Assembly: GCA_946885545.1 (NCBI GenBank)
Contig: CAMPGP010000040.1
Coordinates: forward strand, 1-11,926
Direction: 5' to 3'
Origin: an uncultured Altererythrobacter sp.
Lineage (GTDB): Bacteria > Pseudomonadota > Alphaproteobacteria > Sphingomonadales > Sphingomonadaceae
Length of the DNA: 11,926 bases
The notes beneath the pieces were generated by a model that saw only the letters and a program-made list of their open reading frames with translations, searched no databases and had not been told where the DNA came from. Positions 1 to 7,941 of this stretch are shown piece after piece. Each line of letters begins with the position of its first letter. Within the stretch, counting starts at the first letter, position 1. The position numbers and the translations under genes are program-made.

Positions 1-142
1 CGACGTTGGCGAAGCACACCAGCGCCATGATCACCATCAGCACCACCTGCTTGCGGGGCGCACCCCTGCGCCATATCGCGAAAGCGCCGACCAGCAGCAG
101 CAATCCGGCCAGCATGACGATCGAAAGCACGGTGCCCATCAT
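1..142 (-). CDS. Small hydrophobic membrane protein, partial (C-terminus off the left edge)
   Basis: Read on the minus strand from ATG at 142, the visible 47 residues begin MMGTVLSIVMLAGLLLLVGA. They form one clear membrane segment (about residues 4-24), a short basic turn (WRRGAPRK) and the beginning of a second hydrophobic segment (VVLMVIMALVCF), so this looks like a two-helix inner-membrane protein with a cytoplasmic basic loop. A strong Shine-Dalgarno, GGAGGAG (minus strand of 154-160), lies 11 bases before the first ATG, the best ribosome site in the window. The next codon is also ATG. A 10-base palindrome, TTCGCGCGAA (143-152), lies between ribosome site and start. The gene diverges from the DUF885 gene, with 86 bases between the two starts. 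I do not recognise a family or function. The gene is real on the evidence of the ribosome site and membrane pattern, but its length is unknown. Confidence 0.7.
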   Translation of the reverse strand, partial: MMGTVLSIVMLAGLLLLVGAFAIWRRGAPRKQVVLMVIMALVCFANV

Positions 143-192
143 TTCGCGCGAATCTCCTCCAGACATCACCGGTTAGCCGCCTCGCGGCGCGT

Positions 193-221
193 TTGACAGG
201 CCCGCCAGCGCGCGCCAGACA
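193..221 (+). promoter_or_regulatory. Candidate promoter of the DUF885 gene
   Basis: A perfect -35 hexamer TTGACA (193-198) is followed 17 bases later by a weak -10, CAGACA (216-221, within GCCAGACA), which ends seven bases before the ATG at 229. The -35 is convincing and the -10 is poor. There is no Shine-Dalgarno before the ATG, so a leaderless transcript is possible. The -35 to -10 spacing equals that of the candidate nfu promoter at 6605-6633. Confidence 0.35.
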
Positions 222-228
222 CCGCGGC

Positions 229-2082
229 ATGACCCATATCGCAACCGACATCACCCGCCGTCAGGCTCTCGCAGGCCTCGGCGCCGGCGTCTCCATGCTT
301 GCGCTCGGCGGGTGCCAGCGCGCCCTTACCCAATCCGCCTCCGCACTTCCCGGAAGCGGCCCGGCGCTGCTCGAGGAAATCGCCTACAACCTGCTGCGGC
401 ACGAGCCCGAGCGTGCGACCAGTCTCGGCGTGGACACAGGGGCCCACGCCGCCTTGCGTGCGCAGCTGGAAGACCAGTCGATCGCCGGACAGCGAGCCTA
501 TGCCGAAACGCTGCGCGCCGATCTCGCGCGGGTGCGGGCCTTCGACACGTCGTCGCTCGATGCCGATACCCGGACCAGCTTCGAAGTCGTGGAGAGCGCC
601 TATTCGACCGCGCTCGACGGTTTCGCGCTGCCCTACGGCGACGTCGCGGTGGGGAGCTGGCGCAACGCGCCCTACGTCGTAATCCAGAACGTCGGCACAT
701 ATCTCGACATGCCGCGCTTCATGGACACGAGCCACCCGGTGAAGAATACCGCCGATGCCGAGGCCTATATCGCACGGCTGGACGCCCTGCCCGCCGCGCT
801 CGACGGCGAGCTCGAGCGGATCCGGGCGGCACGCGAAGCGGGGCTGGTTCCGCCCGACTTCCTGCTCGACAAGGCGATCGCGCAGATGGAACAGTCGATC
901 GCCGAGACCGCTGGCGGGGGAACGATGGTCGATTCGATCATCAGGCGTTCCGACGAAGCGGGGTTCGAGGGCGACTGGGGCGCACAGGCCCGCGAGGTGG
1001 TAACCGGCCCGGTGACCGAGGCCCTGCGGCGCCAGCTCGCCGAGCTGAAGGCGCAGCGTGCCGTGGCGAAATCCGACGCGGGCATGTGGGCGCAGCCGCG
1101 CGGCGACGAGTGGTACGCCTGGGGCCTGCGAGCGGCGACCACGACCACCCTCTCGCCCGACGAGATCCACCAGATCGGGCTCGACGAACTCGACGAATTG
1201 CACAGGCGGATGGACCCGATTCTGAAAGAGATCGGCTATACCACCGGTTCGGTGGGCGAGCGGATGCGCGCGCTGGCGGAAGACCCGCGCTACAAGTTCG
1301 CCGAGGGCGATCCGGGCCGCGCCGAGATCATGGATTTCATTCACGAGCGGATCGAATGGATCACCGCGCAGATGCCGCGCGCATTCAAGACGCTGGTCGA
1401 TCCGAACCTCGAGGTCCGCCGCCTGCCCCTGGCCGAGGAACCCGGCGCGCCGGGCGCCTACGGCGGCGCAGGCAGCAAGGACGGCACGATCCCGGGGCGG
1501 ATGTGGATCAACCTGCGCACAACCGATCTGCACCGCAAATACGACCTCGCCGACCTGACCTATCACGAGACCATTCCCGGCCACGTGTGGGAAGGCGAAT
1601 ATTCGAACCGCCTGCCGCTGATCCGCTCAATCCTCTCGTTCAGCGCCTTCTCCGAAGGTTGGGCGCTCTATGCCGAACAGATCGCCGACGAGCTGGGCGC
1701 CTACGACGAATTCAAGGTCGGGCAACTGGGCTATCTCCAGAGCCTCGCCTTCCGCGCCTGCCGCCTGGTGGTCGACACCGGCCTGCACCACAAGCGCTGG
1801 ACGCGCGAACAGGGCCGCCAGTTCTTCGTCGAACGCAACGGCTCGAAGCCCGACGAAGTGGCAAGCGAAGTCGACCGCTATTGCTCGTGGCCCGGCCAGG
1901 CCTGCGGCTACAAGATCGGCCACAGCGAGATAGCTCGTCAGCGCGCGAAGGCCGAGGCCGCGCTGGGCGTGGCCTACGACTTCAAGGCGTTCAACGACGC
2001 GGTCGTCCTCGGCGGCAACGCCCCGCTCGACGTGATGGCGAAGAACGTCGATCGCTATATCGCGGGCTCGCGAGCGGGCTGA
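229..2082 (+). CDS. DUF885 family (COG4805-type) lipoprotein, predicted metallopeptidase-like, Tat-exported
   Basis: This 617-residue protein has the hallmarks of the DUF885 family. The motif HETIPGH lies at residues 446-452, and a second conserved block, SEGWALYAEQ, has its Glu at 476. The HExxPGH plus downstream Glu pattern resembles zinc-binding sites of gluzincin peptidases, so a metal-dependent hydrolase is a reasonable inference. No member's substrate is known to me with certainty. The N-terminus carries a twin-arginine signal (TRRQALAG, RR at 10-11), a hydrophobic stretch and a lipobox ending LGGC with Cys29, which predicts Tat export and lipid anchoring in the periplasm. I chose ATG 229 because it places the RR signal about ten residues in. 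An in-frame TTG at 193 would add twelve residues ahead of it and is also the -35 of a candidate promoter. The gene converges on aroG with 31 bases between stops, in which I see no terminator. Confidence 0.9.
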   Translation: MTHIATDITRRQALAGLGAGVSMLALGGCQRALTQSASALPGSGPALLEEIAYNLLRHEPERATSLGVDTGAHAALRAQLEDQSIAGQRAYAETLRADLARVRAFDTSSLDADTRTSFEVVESAYSTALDGFALPYGDVAVGSWRNAPYVVIQNVGTYLDMPRFMDTSHPVKNTADAEAYIARLDALPAALDGELERIRAAREAGLVPPDFLLDKAIAQMEQSIAETAGGGTMVDSIIRRSDEAGFEGDWGAQAREVVTGPVTEALRRQLAELKAQRAVAKSDAGMWAQPRGDEWYAWGLRAATTTTLSPDEIHQIGLDELDELHRRMDPILKEIGYTTGSVGERMRALAEDPRYKFAEGDPGRAEIMDFIHERIEWITAQMPRAFKTLVDPNLEVRRLPLAEEPGAPGAYGGAGSKDGTIPGRMWINLRTTDLHRKYDLADLTYHETIPGHVWEGEYSNRLPLIRSILSFSAFSEGWALYAEQIADELGAYDEFKVGQLGYLQSLAFRACRLVVDTGLHHKRWTREQGRQFFVERNGSKPDEVASEVDRYCSWPGQACGYKIGHSEIARQRAKAEAALGVAYDFKAFNDAVVLGGNAPLDVMAKNVDRYIAGSRAG

Positions 2083-2113
2083 CGCGGCAACTCGCGCGAA
2101 AGCCCGAAAGCGA

Positions 2114-3505
2114 TCAGGCGGCGGCGGCCTGGCGTTCGGCGGCTTCGAGGCGGATCATGTCAGCGAGCAGGAACGCCAGTTCGAGCGACTGCGCGGCGTT
2201 TAGCCGCGGGTCGCAATGGGTGTGGTACCGATCACCCAGCGCCTCATCGGTGATCGCGACCGCGCCTCCGGTGCATTCGGTCACGTCCTGCCCGGTCATC
2301 TCGATATGGATGCCGCCCGCGTGTGTGCCCTCGGCCCGGTGGACGGCGAAGAAGCCCTTCACTTCGGTCAGGATGCGATCGAACGGGCGGGTCTTGAAGC
2401 CGCTCTCCGCCTTGACGACGTTGCCGTGCATCGGATCGCAGCTCCACACCACCGGATGCCCCTCGCGCGCCACGGCACGGACGAGACGCGGTAGCCCCGC
2501 CTCGACCTTGTCGTGCCCGAAGCGGCTGATGAGCGTGATCCGCCCCGGCTCGCGCGCCGGGTTCAGCGTGTCGAGCAGGCCGAGCAAGACATCTGGTTCC
2601 AGGCTCGGCCCGCACTTGAGGCCGAGCGGATTGCCGATGCCGCGCGCGAATTCGACGTGCGCGCTGCCGTCGAAGCGCGTTCGGTCGCCGATCCAGACCA
2701 TGTGCGCGCTGGTGTCGTACCAGTCGCCGGTCAGTGAATCCTGCCGCGTCATCGCCTGTTCGTAAGGCAGCAGCAGTGCCTCGTGGCTGGTATAGAAGCT
2801 GGTGCCCTGGAGCTGCGGTACGGTTCCCGGATCGACCCCGCAGGCTTCCATGAAATCGAGCGCCTCGCCGATGCGATCGGCGGTCTCGGCGAAGCGGTCC
2901 GCCCACGGGCTGCGGCCCATGAAATCGAGCGTCCACTGATGGACCTGACGCAGGTTGGCGTAGCCGCCGCCGGCGAAGGCGCGCAGCAGGTTGAGCGTGG
3001 CGGCCGCCTGCGAATAGGCGCGCACCATGCGCTGCGGATCGTTACGCCGCGCTTCCGGCGTGAACTCGATCCCGTTGACGTTGTCGCCGAAATAGCTCGG
3101 CAGGGTCACCCCGTCCTTGGTCTCGGTATCGGCGCTGCGCGGCTTGGCGAACTGGCCCGCCATGCGGCCCACCTTCACCACCGGAAGCTTGCCCGCGAAG
3201 GTGAGTACGACCGCCATCTGCAGCAGCACGCGGAAGGTGTCGCGGATGTTGTTCGGGTGGAATTCGGCGAAACTCTCGGCACAGTCGCCGCCCTGGATCA
3301 GGAAACCTTCGCCGCGCGAGACCCCGGCGAGTTCGGCCTTGAGCGCGCGCGCTTCGCCGGCAAAGACCAGCGGCGGATAGTTGCGGAGAGTGGCCTCGGC
3401 TTCGCTCAGGGCGGACGCGTCTTCGTAGCGCGGCAGATGCCGAGCCTCGTGCGTCTTCCAGCTATCCGGGTTCCAGTTGCGCGCCACGTGCAGATCTTCT
3501 TCCAT
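2114..3505 (-). CDS. aroG: Class II 3-deoxy-D-arabino-heptulosonate 7-phosphate (DAHP) synthase
   Basis: The enzyme condenses phosphoenolpyruvate with erythrose 4-phosphate to DAHP, the entry step of the shikimate pathway, in the cytoplasm. The 463-residue sequence is of the plant/mycobacterial class II type. It has the opening [16 protein letters not shown] with Cys75, GQFAKPRS near 118-124, WIGDRTR near 271-277, KCGPS near 298-302, DPMHGN with His360, HIEMTGQ with Glu402 and HCDPRLN with Asp432. The four residues Cys, His, Glu and Asp match the known metal ligands of the family (Cys87, His369, Glu411, Asp441 in the M. tuberculosis enzyme) with near-constant offsets, so the enzyme should be active. 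The start is uncertain. ATG at 3505 has no clear ribosome site, whereas GTG at 3487 would give (M)ARNWNPDSW, closer to the usual N-terminus, with GGAAGAAG just upstream. It lies 87 bases downstream of the M16 gene on the same strand. Confidence 0.96.
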   Translation of the reverse strand: MEEDLHVARNWNPDSWKTHEARHLPRYEDASALSEAEATLRNYPPLVFAGEARALKAELAGVSRGEGFLIQGGDCAESFAEFHPNNIRDTFRVLLQMAVVLTFAGKLPVVKVGRMAGQFAKPRSADTETKDGVTLPSYFGDNVNGIEFTPEARRNDPQRMVRAYSQAAATLNLLRAFAGGGYANLRQVHQWTLDFMGRSPWADRFAETADRIGEALDFMEACGVDPGTVPQLQGTSFYTSHEALLLPYEQAMTRQDSLTGDWYDTSAHMVWIGDRTRFDGSAHVEFARGIGNPLGLKCGPSLEPDVLLGLLDTLNPAREPGRITLISRFGHDKVEAGLPRLVRAVAREGHPVVWSCDPMHGNVVKAESGFKTRPFDRILTEVKGFFAVHRAEGTHAGGIHIEMTGQDVTECTGGAVAITDEALGDRYHTHCDPRLNAAQSLELAFLLADMIRLEAAERQAAAA

Positions 3506-3519
3506 TGCCTAGGACGGCA

Positions 3520-3534
3520 CATTGGAGGCCAATG
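3520..3534. repeat. Perfect 6-bp inverted repeat upstream of aroG
   Basis: CATTGG-AGG-CCAATG is a perfect inverted repeat with a three-base spacer, 15 to 29 bases before the aroG ATG at 3505. It could be an operator half-site pair or a small hairpin in the aroG leader. Nothing resembling a U-tract follows it on the minus strand, so I do not call it a terminator. A TATAGT box on the minus strand (plus positions 3581-3586) could be the -10 of an aroG promoter, but I see no matching -35. Confidence 0.35.
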
Positions 3535-3592
3535 CGCGCCCCGCCGCAAGGGCAATAAACGTTCGGCCGCTGATGGCCTGACTATATCGCGC

Positions 3593-6538
3593 TCAGCGAC
3601 CGGCCGACGGCGCCTGCCCGGCCGCGGGTGCGCGCACCAGCTCCTGGCCCTGGGGAATGACCGCCAGCCTGAAGCCGGGACGCGCAGCGAGATACTTCTG
3701 CGCCAGCGCCTGCATCGCCTGCGGCGTGGTGACCGTGTAATCGTTCAACAACGAACGCACGAGTTCCACCCGGCGCGGGTCACGGGTCGATCCTTCCAGC
3801 TGATACATCCAGAACGTGTTCCCGGTCGACGCGCGGCTGACGAGTTGGCGTAGCGGTTCGGTGACGCGGGCTAGCTCGTCCGCACTTGGCGGATTGGCCA
3901 CGAGGTCGGCCGCGATCTCGTCCGCCGCGGCGAAGAAGGCGGGCACGTCCTGCGGGCGCAACTGCGCGATGGCGGTGATGCGTCCACCACCAGCGAGATC
4001 GGTTGGCCAGGCATTGGTCACCTGCGGTGCATAGCTCGCCCCCGCCCGCTCGCGCATGGCGTCGATCAGGCGATTGTTGAACAGGTTCACGAGGATCTCG
4101 AGTTGACGCGATTCGGGGAGTCCGGGCACGCCCCCGCCGCTCGGCCACGCGATCACCGCAGCCGCCTGGTTCGCGTCGCCGCGATGGTGGAGGACGACGG
4201 TTTCCGCGGAAGGCTCGGGGAAATCGGGCACGCGCGCCAGTGCGGCGGCCGGGATCGGTTCACGCGGCGGCAGCGCTCCGAAGGTGCGCTGCAATGCCGC
4301 GATCGTCGCTTCACGATCGAACTCGCCGAAAATGGCGACTTCCACCGGGCCCTGCTTGAGCAGAGGCTCCCACACCTCGCGGAAGCCCTCGGGCGTCGCC
4401 CGGGCGAGCGCCTCCGGATCCGGCGTGGCGTAGCGCGGATCGCGATCGCGCAGATAGTATTCGAGATCGCGACTGAGCACGCCGCCCGGGCCGGTCGAAT
4501 AGGTTTCATAGGCGAGGCGGGCCGCGGCCTGCGCGCGGATCACCGGATTCTCGTCCCACCGCGGCATCGCCAGCTTGGCGGCGAACAGATAGAGCTGGTC
4601 GGCAAGGTCGGCATTGCGGGTCTGCGCGGAGAAGGTGAACACCGCATCTTCGATCCCGAAATCGAATCCGAGCCTGCGCCCGGTCGACAGGCGATCGAGT
4701 TCCTCCTGGCCCAGCTCGCCGAGGCCCGATTCGACCAGTGCGCTTTGGCCGAGCGCGCGATAGACCGACTCGTCCGCCTCGAAGGCGCGGTTGCCCGAGC
4801 CGAAGCGCACGCGCACGGCGACACGGCCAGGCTCGGCATCGTTCGACCACAGGATCGCGGTCACGCCGTTGGCGAGTTCGACCCGCTCGATCCCGAGCAG
4901 GCCGAGCGGACCGGTGCTCGCGATCGCGCCGGGTTCGCCCACCGGCGGAAGGTCGTCGAAGGAAATGTCGGCCGCCTCGAGCCGCGCACCGTCATCGGGC
5001 TCGGCCTCGCGTTCGAGTGCCGCCTTGAGGGCCGCGGCATCCGCCTCGCCAGTGGCAGGCGTGCCGTAGACGGCCCGCACGACATCGCCGGTGAACAACT
5101 TCTGTGTGTGCTCCAGCACTGCCGCGGGCGTGATCTTGTCCTTCATCCCGCGGAACACCGTGAGCACGGTTTCGGGTGCGGCGACGGTTTCGCGGATATC
5201 GACGGCGTTGACGATGTCGTCCGCGAGCTTCGACCCGGCCATCACGGCGCGCTGCTCCACCATGCTGGCGAACGTCACGTCGAATTCGGCGACCTCGCGA
5301 TCGATCTCTTCCTGCGTCGGCGGCGTGGCGCGTGCATCGGCGATCACTCCGCGCACATCGGCCAGCGCATCCTGCCAGTCTCCGGTAAGCGGTGCGAAGG
5401 TGACGAAAGTCGCGTCGGTAGAGCGGCTGACGTCGTCCTGTTGAACCTGAGCGTAAAGGTAGGAGCCCCCCGCCCGCGCACGCCGTTCGAGCCGACGGTT
5501 GATCAATGCCTGCGCGACCGAATCGAGCAGCAGGCCTTCGTTGTAGACGATCGTGTCGTCGACCTTCCGCCACGGACGCATGATAGCATAGGTCAGCGAC
5601 CGCGGCAGATCGGGTTCGACCATGACCGCGGTCTCGCCGACCGGATTATCGCCGGTCGCGCCCTCGGGCGGCAGTGGATCGCCGAAATCGGGCGCTTCGA
5701 CGTGCGGGCCCTTGCCCTGCCAATCGCCGAACCATTGTTCGACCAGCTGGGCGAGCCGCAAGGGATCGACGTCGCCTGCCGCCACGATCACCGTGTTTTC
5801 GGGCCGATACCATTTTTCGTGAAACTTCGTAATCGAAGCCGCGGTGGCACTGGTCAGCGTCTCCTCGGTGCCGATCGGCAGGCGGTCGGCGAGGCGTTGA
5901 CCCGCGAACAAGGTGCTGCGCGTGGTCTCGGTCACGCGCTCGGCCGCGCCGCTGCGTTCGCGCTTCTCGGCGAGCACGATCGGGACTTCGGCGGCGAGGT
6001 TCGCCTCGTTCAGCACCGGCTCGCGGATCATGCCCGAAAGCAGCTTGAAGCTTTCCTCGAGCGCCTGCGGCGTCGCATTGGGCAGGTCGAGCTTGTAAAC
6101 CGTGTGGGTCGGCGAGGTTTCGGCATTCGTGTCGCTGCCGAAAGTCGCACCGAGGCGCTGCCAGGTCGGGATCGCCATTGCCGGGCCGAGATACTTGCTT
6201 TCGCGGAAACTCAGGTGTTCCATCAGGTGCGCGAAGCCGCGCTCGTCGTCTTCCTCGTGGATCGAGCCCGCGTCGATGCGAATGCGGATCGAGACCTGGC
6301 GTGGCGGCACACCGTTCTTGCGCACGGCATAGCGCAGCCCGTTGTCCATCTCGCCGAACTGCCATTCCTTGTCGCGCGGGACGTCGCTGCCCTCGTAGAT
6401 CCACGGAACCTCTTCGCCGGTCTGGAGCGACGCGGGCGCGCCTACGGGCACGGCCTGCTGCGCCGTGGCGGAGGGCGCGAGGAGTGCAAGCGGGAGGAGA
6501 AGCGCGAGGTGCCGGGCGGCACGCGGGTAGACTGTCAT
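3593..6538 (-). CDS. M16 family zinc metallopeptidase, two-domain, secreted
   Basis: This is a large (981-residue) insulinase/pitrilysin-type peptidase. It carries the inverted zinc motif HLMEH at residues 104-108 and a Glu at 184 in AAEVPIVLAEK, 75 residues further on, the HxxEH-X(74-76)-E arrangement of M16. The N-terminal half is therefore the catalytic domain. The C-terminal half, from about residue 545 (GLLGIERVELANG), repeats the M16 fold but has no HxxEH, as expected for the non-catalytic partner that closes the chamber. A Sec signal peptide is clear: basic start, LALLLPLALL, then ATA before Gln27 as likely signal peptidase I site, so it acts in the periplasm. I chose ATG 6538. An in-frame ATG at 6547 would add MRP, but its codon overlaps a -10-like TATATG. 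Neither has a Shine-Dalgarno. It may be cotranscribed with aroG, 87 bases downstream. The substrate is unknown. Confidence 0.93.
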   Translation of the reverse strand: MTVYPRAARHLALLLPLALLAPSATAQQAVPVGAPASLQTGEEVPWIYEGSDVPRDKEWQFGEMDNGLRYAVRKNGVPPRQVSIRIRIDAGSIHEEDDERGFAHLMEHLSFRESKYLGPAMAIPTWQRLGATFGSDTNAETSPTHTVYKLDLPNATPQALEESFKLLSGMIREPVLNEANLAAEVPIVLAEKRERSGAAERVTETTRSTLFAGQRLADRLPIGTEETLTSATAASITKFHEKWYRPENTVIVAAGDVDPLRLAQLVEQWFGDWQGKGPHVEAPDFGDPLPPEGATGDNPVGETAVMVEPDLPRSLTYAIMRPWRKVDDTIVYNEGLLLDSVAQALINRRLERRARAGGSYLYAQVQQDDVSRSTDATFVTFAPLTGDWQDALADVRGVIADARATPPTQEEIDREVAEFDVTFASMVEQRAVMAGSKLADDIVNAVDIRETVAAPETVLTVFRGMKDKITPAAVLEHTQKLFTGDVVRAVYGTPATGEADAAALKAALEREAEPDDGARLEAADISFDDLPPVGEPGAIASTGPLGLLGIERVELANGVTAILWSNDAEPGRVAVRVRFGSGNRAFEADESVYRALGQSALVESGLGELGQEELDRLSTGRRLGFDFGIEDAVFTFSAQTRNADLADQLYLFAAKLAMPRWDENPVIRAQAAARLAYETYSTGPGGVLSRDLEYYLRDRDPRYATPDPEALARATPEGFREVWEPLLKQGPVEVAIFGEFDREATIAALQRTFGALPPREPIPAAALARVPDFPEPSAETVVLHHRGDANQAAAVIAWPSGGGVPGLPESRQLEILVNLFNNRLIDAMRERAGASYAPQVTNAWPTDLAGGGRITAIAQLRPQDVPAFFAAADEIAADLVANPPSADELARVTEPLRQLVSRASTGNTFWMYQLEGSTRDPRRVELVRSLLNDYTVTTPQAMQALAQKYLAARPGFRLAVIPQGQELVRAPAAGQAPSAGR

Positions 6539-6544
6539 GGGGCG

Positions 6545-6552
6545 CATATAGG
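6545..6552 (-). promoter_or_regulatory. Candidate -10 element of the M16 peptidase gene
   Basis: On the minus strand the bases read CCTATATG, followed by CGCCCC and then ATG at 6538. The hexamer TATATG is one or two bases from consensus and ends exactly six bases before the ATG, where transcription would begin on the start codon. No acceptable -35 is seen 16-18 bases upstream, so this is only a candidate. Confidence 0.3.
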
Positions 6553-6604
6553 GAACGAGGGCATGAAGGGATAGTGAATGTCGCCCGACTGCGGTCCGTC
6601 GACC

Positions 6605-6633
6605 TTGTTACCGCGCACCGCCACGCCTACATC
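6605..6633 (+). promoter_or_regulatory. Candidate promoter of nfu (leaderless geometry)
   Basis: TTGTTA (6605-6610) and TACATC (6628-6633) are separated by 17 bases. The octamer CCTACATC fits seven of eight positions of the Caulobacter housekeeping -10 consensus GCTANAWC, and the -35 lies at the expected distance. The -10 ends six bases before the nfu ATG at 6640, which predicts transcription starting at or within a base of the start codon. No Shine-Dalgarno precedes that ATG, which agrees. Confidence 0.45.
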
Positions 6634-6639
6634 GCGGGC

Positions 6640-7218
6640 ATGTTCATCGAGACCGAAACCACTCCCAACCCCGCCAGCCTGAAGTTCCTTCCGGGCCGCC
6701 AGGTCATGCCATCGGGCACGCGCGAATTCGCCAGCCCCGAAACGGCCGAGGCGAGCCCGCTGGCGCAGGCGATATTCGACACAGGCGAAGTGACCAACGT
6801 GTTCTTCGGTGCGGACTTCGTGTCTGTCACTGCGGCGCCTGGAGTCGAATGGTCGGCGCTCAAGCCGCAGGTCGTCTCGATCCTGCTCGACCATTTCGTG
6901 TCCGAGGCACCGCTCTTCGCGGGCGGCGATGCCAGCGGTTTCGCGGTGCCCGCCGAGGACGACATGCTGGTCGAGGAAGACCCGGCGGATGCCGATGTCG
7001 TCTCGCAGATCAACGAGCTGCTCGAAACGCGGGTGCGCCCCGCCGTGGCGGGAGACGGCGGCGACATCCAGTACCGCGGCTTTCGCGACGGTATCGTCTA
7101 TCTCCAGCTTCAGGGCGCCTGTTCGGGCTGCCCCAGTTCGACAGCCACGCTCAAGCACGGGATCGAGGGGCTGCTGAAACATTACGTGCCCGAGGTCGTT
7201 GAAGTCCGCGCAGCCTGA
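6640..7218 (+). CDS. NifU/Nfu family Fe-S cluster scaffold or carrier protein
   Basis: The 192-residue protein has the two-part architecture of Nfu1/NfuA-like carriers. The N-terminal Nfu_N domain (about residues 1-88) opens with the typical [16 protein letters not shown]. The C-terminal NifU-like domain (about 118-190) holds [11 protein letters not shown] and the cluster-binding CxxC, CSGC at 161-164. In this family two subunits bind one [4Fe-4S] cluster between their CxxC pairs and pass it to target enzymes in the cytoplasm. An acidic linker ([15 protein letters not shown]) joins the domains. I chose ATG 6640 because it starts directly at the conserved N-terminus. No Shine-Dalgarno is present, and a promoter-like -10 sits six bases upstream. 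It diverges from the M16 gene and is followed after 26 bases by the nitroreductase gene, so it probably heads an operon. Confidence 0.94.
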   Translation: MFIETETTPNPASLKFLPGRQVMPSGTREFASPETAEASPLAQAIFDTGEVTNVFFGADFVSVTAAPGVEWSALKPQVVSILLDHFVSEAPLFAGGDASGFAVPAEDDMLVEEDPADADVVSQINELLETRVRPAVAGDGGDIQYRGFRDGIVYLQLQGACSGCPSSTATLKHGIEGLLKHYVPEVVEVRAA

Positions 7219-7244
7219 CCTCTTCCACCACCATCGGGATTTCC

Positions 7245-7865
7245 ATGACCAAGCAGTTTCACGACCACGCGCTGTCGCAAGACGCGCTCGACCAGATCTT
7301 CCGCGAGGCGCGGAGCTACAATGGCTGGCTCGAAAAACCAGTGTCGGACGAGCAAATTCGCGCGATTCACGATCTTGTGAAAATGGGGCCGACATCGGCC
7401 AACATGCAGCCCGCTCGGATCGTGTGGGCGAAATCGAAGGAGGCTCGCGAAAAGCTTGCCGCGCTCGCATCGGAAGGAAACCGCAAGAAGATCGAGACCG
7501 CACCGGTGGTCGCGATCGTCGGCTACGACATCGACTTCCACGAGCATTTGCCGTGGCTCTTCCCGCATACCGACGCGAAGAGCTGGTTCGACGGAGACGA
7601 GGACGGCCGCAAGCAGGGCGCCTTCCGCAATTCGTCGCTCCAGGGCGCTTACCTGATCATCGCGGCGCGCGCGCTCGGGCTCGACTGCGGGCCCATGTCC
7701 GGCTTCGACAATGCGGCGGTGGACAAGGCCTTCTTCGCGGGCGATCCCAAGTTCGGGTCGCGCGTCCGGAGCAACTTCATCTGTGCGATCGGCTATGGCG
7801 ACAAGTCGACCATCTTCGATCGCAGCCCGCGGCCCGATTTCGACAAGTTCGACACGATCGCCTGA
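7245..7865 (+). CDS. RutE/HadB-like nitroreductase family protein (putative malonic semialdehyde reductase)
   Basis: This 206-residue protein is a flavin-dependent oxidoreductase of the nitroreductase fold. Blocks that match E. coli RutE as I recall it are [15 protein letters not shown] (22-36), [15 protein letters not shown] (46-60, FMN-binding region), [10 protein letters not shown] (106-115), [13 protein letters not shown] (126-138) and [13 protein letters not shown] (143-155). RutE reduces malonic semialdehyde to 3-hydroxypropionate during uracil catabolism. No other rut gene lies in the window, so the physiological substrate here is uncertain, and a general aldehyde or quinone reductase is possible. 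The start ATG 7245 has only a weak ribosome site (CGGGAT). It lies 26 bases after nfu and 76 bases before tsaB, probably in the same transcript. Confidence 0.9.
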   Translation: MTKQFHDHALSQDALDQIFREARSYNGWLEKPVSDEQIRAIHDLVKMGPTSANMQPARIVWAKSKEAREKLAALASEGNRKKIETAPVVAIVGYDIDFHEHLPWLFPHTDAKSWFDGDEDGRKQGAFRNSSLQGAYLIIAARALGLDCGPMSGFDNAAVDKAFFAGDPKFGSRVRSNFICAIGYGDKSTIFDRSPRPDFDKFDTIA

Positions 7866-7941
7866 TCCGCCCGCTTGCCGACGCGCCACCCGCCGTGGCA
7901 TGCGCGCGCCAACGATGAACAGCACGGATCCCCGGCCAACC

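Noticed and set aside
166..1584. Minus-strand open frame (472 codons) opposite DUF885
   Set aside because: No family resemblance, and it opposes a well-supported gene. It would also cover the ribosome-site region of the small membrane protein gene.
2083..2113. Possible bidirectional terminator between convergent DUF885 and aroG
   Set aside because: No inverted repeat with a useful stem is visible in the 31 bases.
312..2765. Long open frame on the plus strand (817 codons) running through DUF885 and into aroG
   Set aside because: It is Arg/Ala/Pro-rich with no domain or motif, and lies out of frame over two genes with clear family motifs. High GC makes such frames common.
4103..6574. Long open frame (823 codons) antisense to the M16 gene
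   Set aside because: Low-complexity Arg/Gly/His-rich product without motifs. The opposite strand encodes an intact M16 peptidase with signal peptide and active site.
6535..7503. Minus-strand open frame (322 codons) opposite nfu and the nitroreductase gene
   Set aside because: It is a shadow frame with composition typical of antisense GC-rich DNA and would overlap the M16 start.
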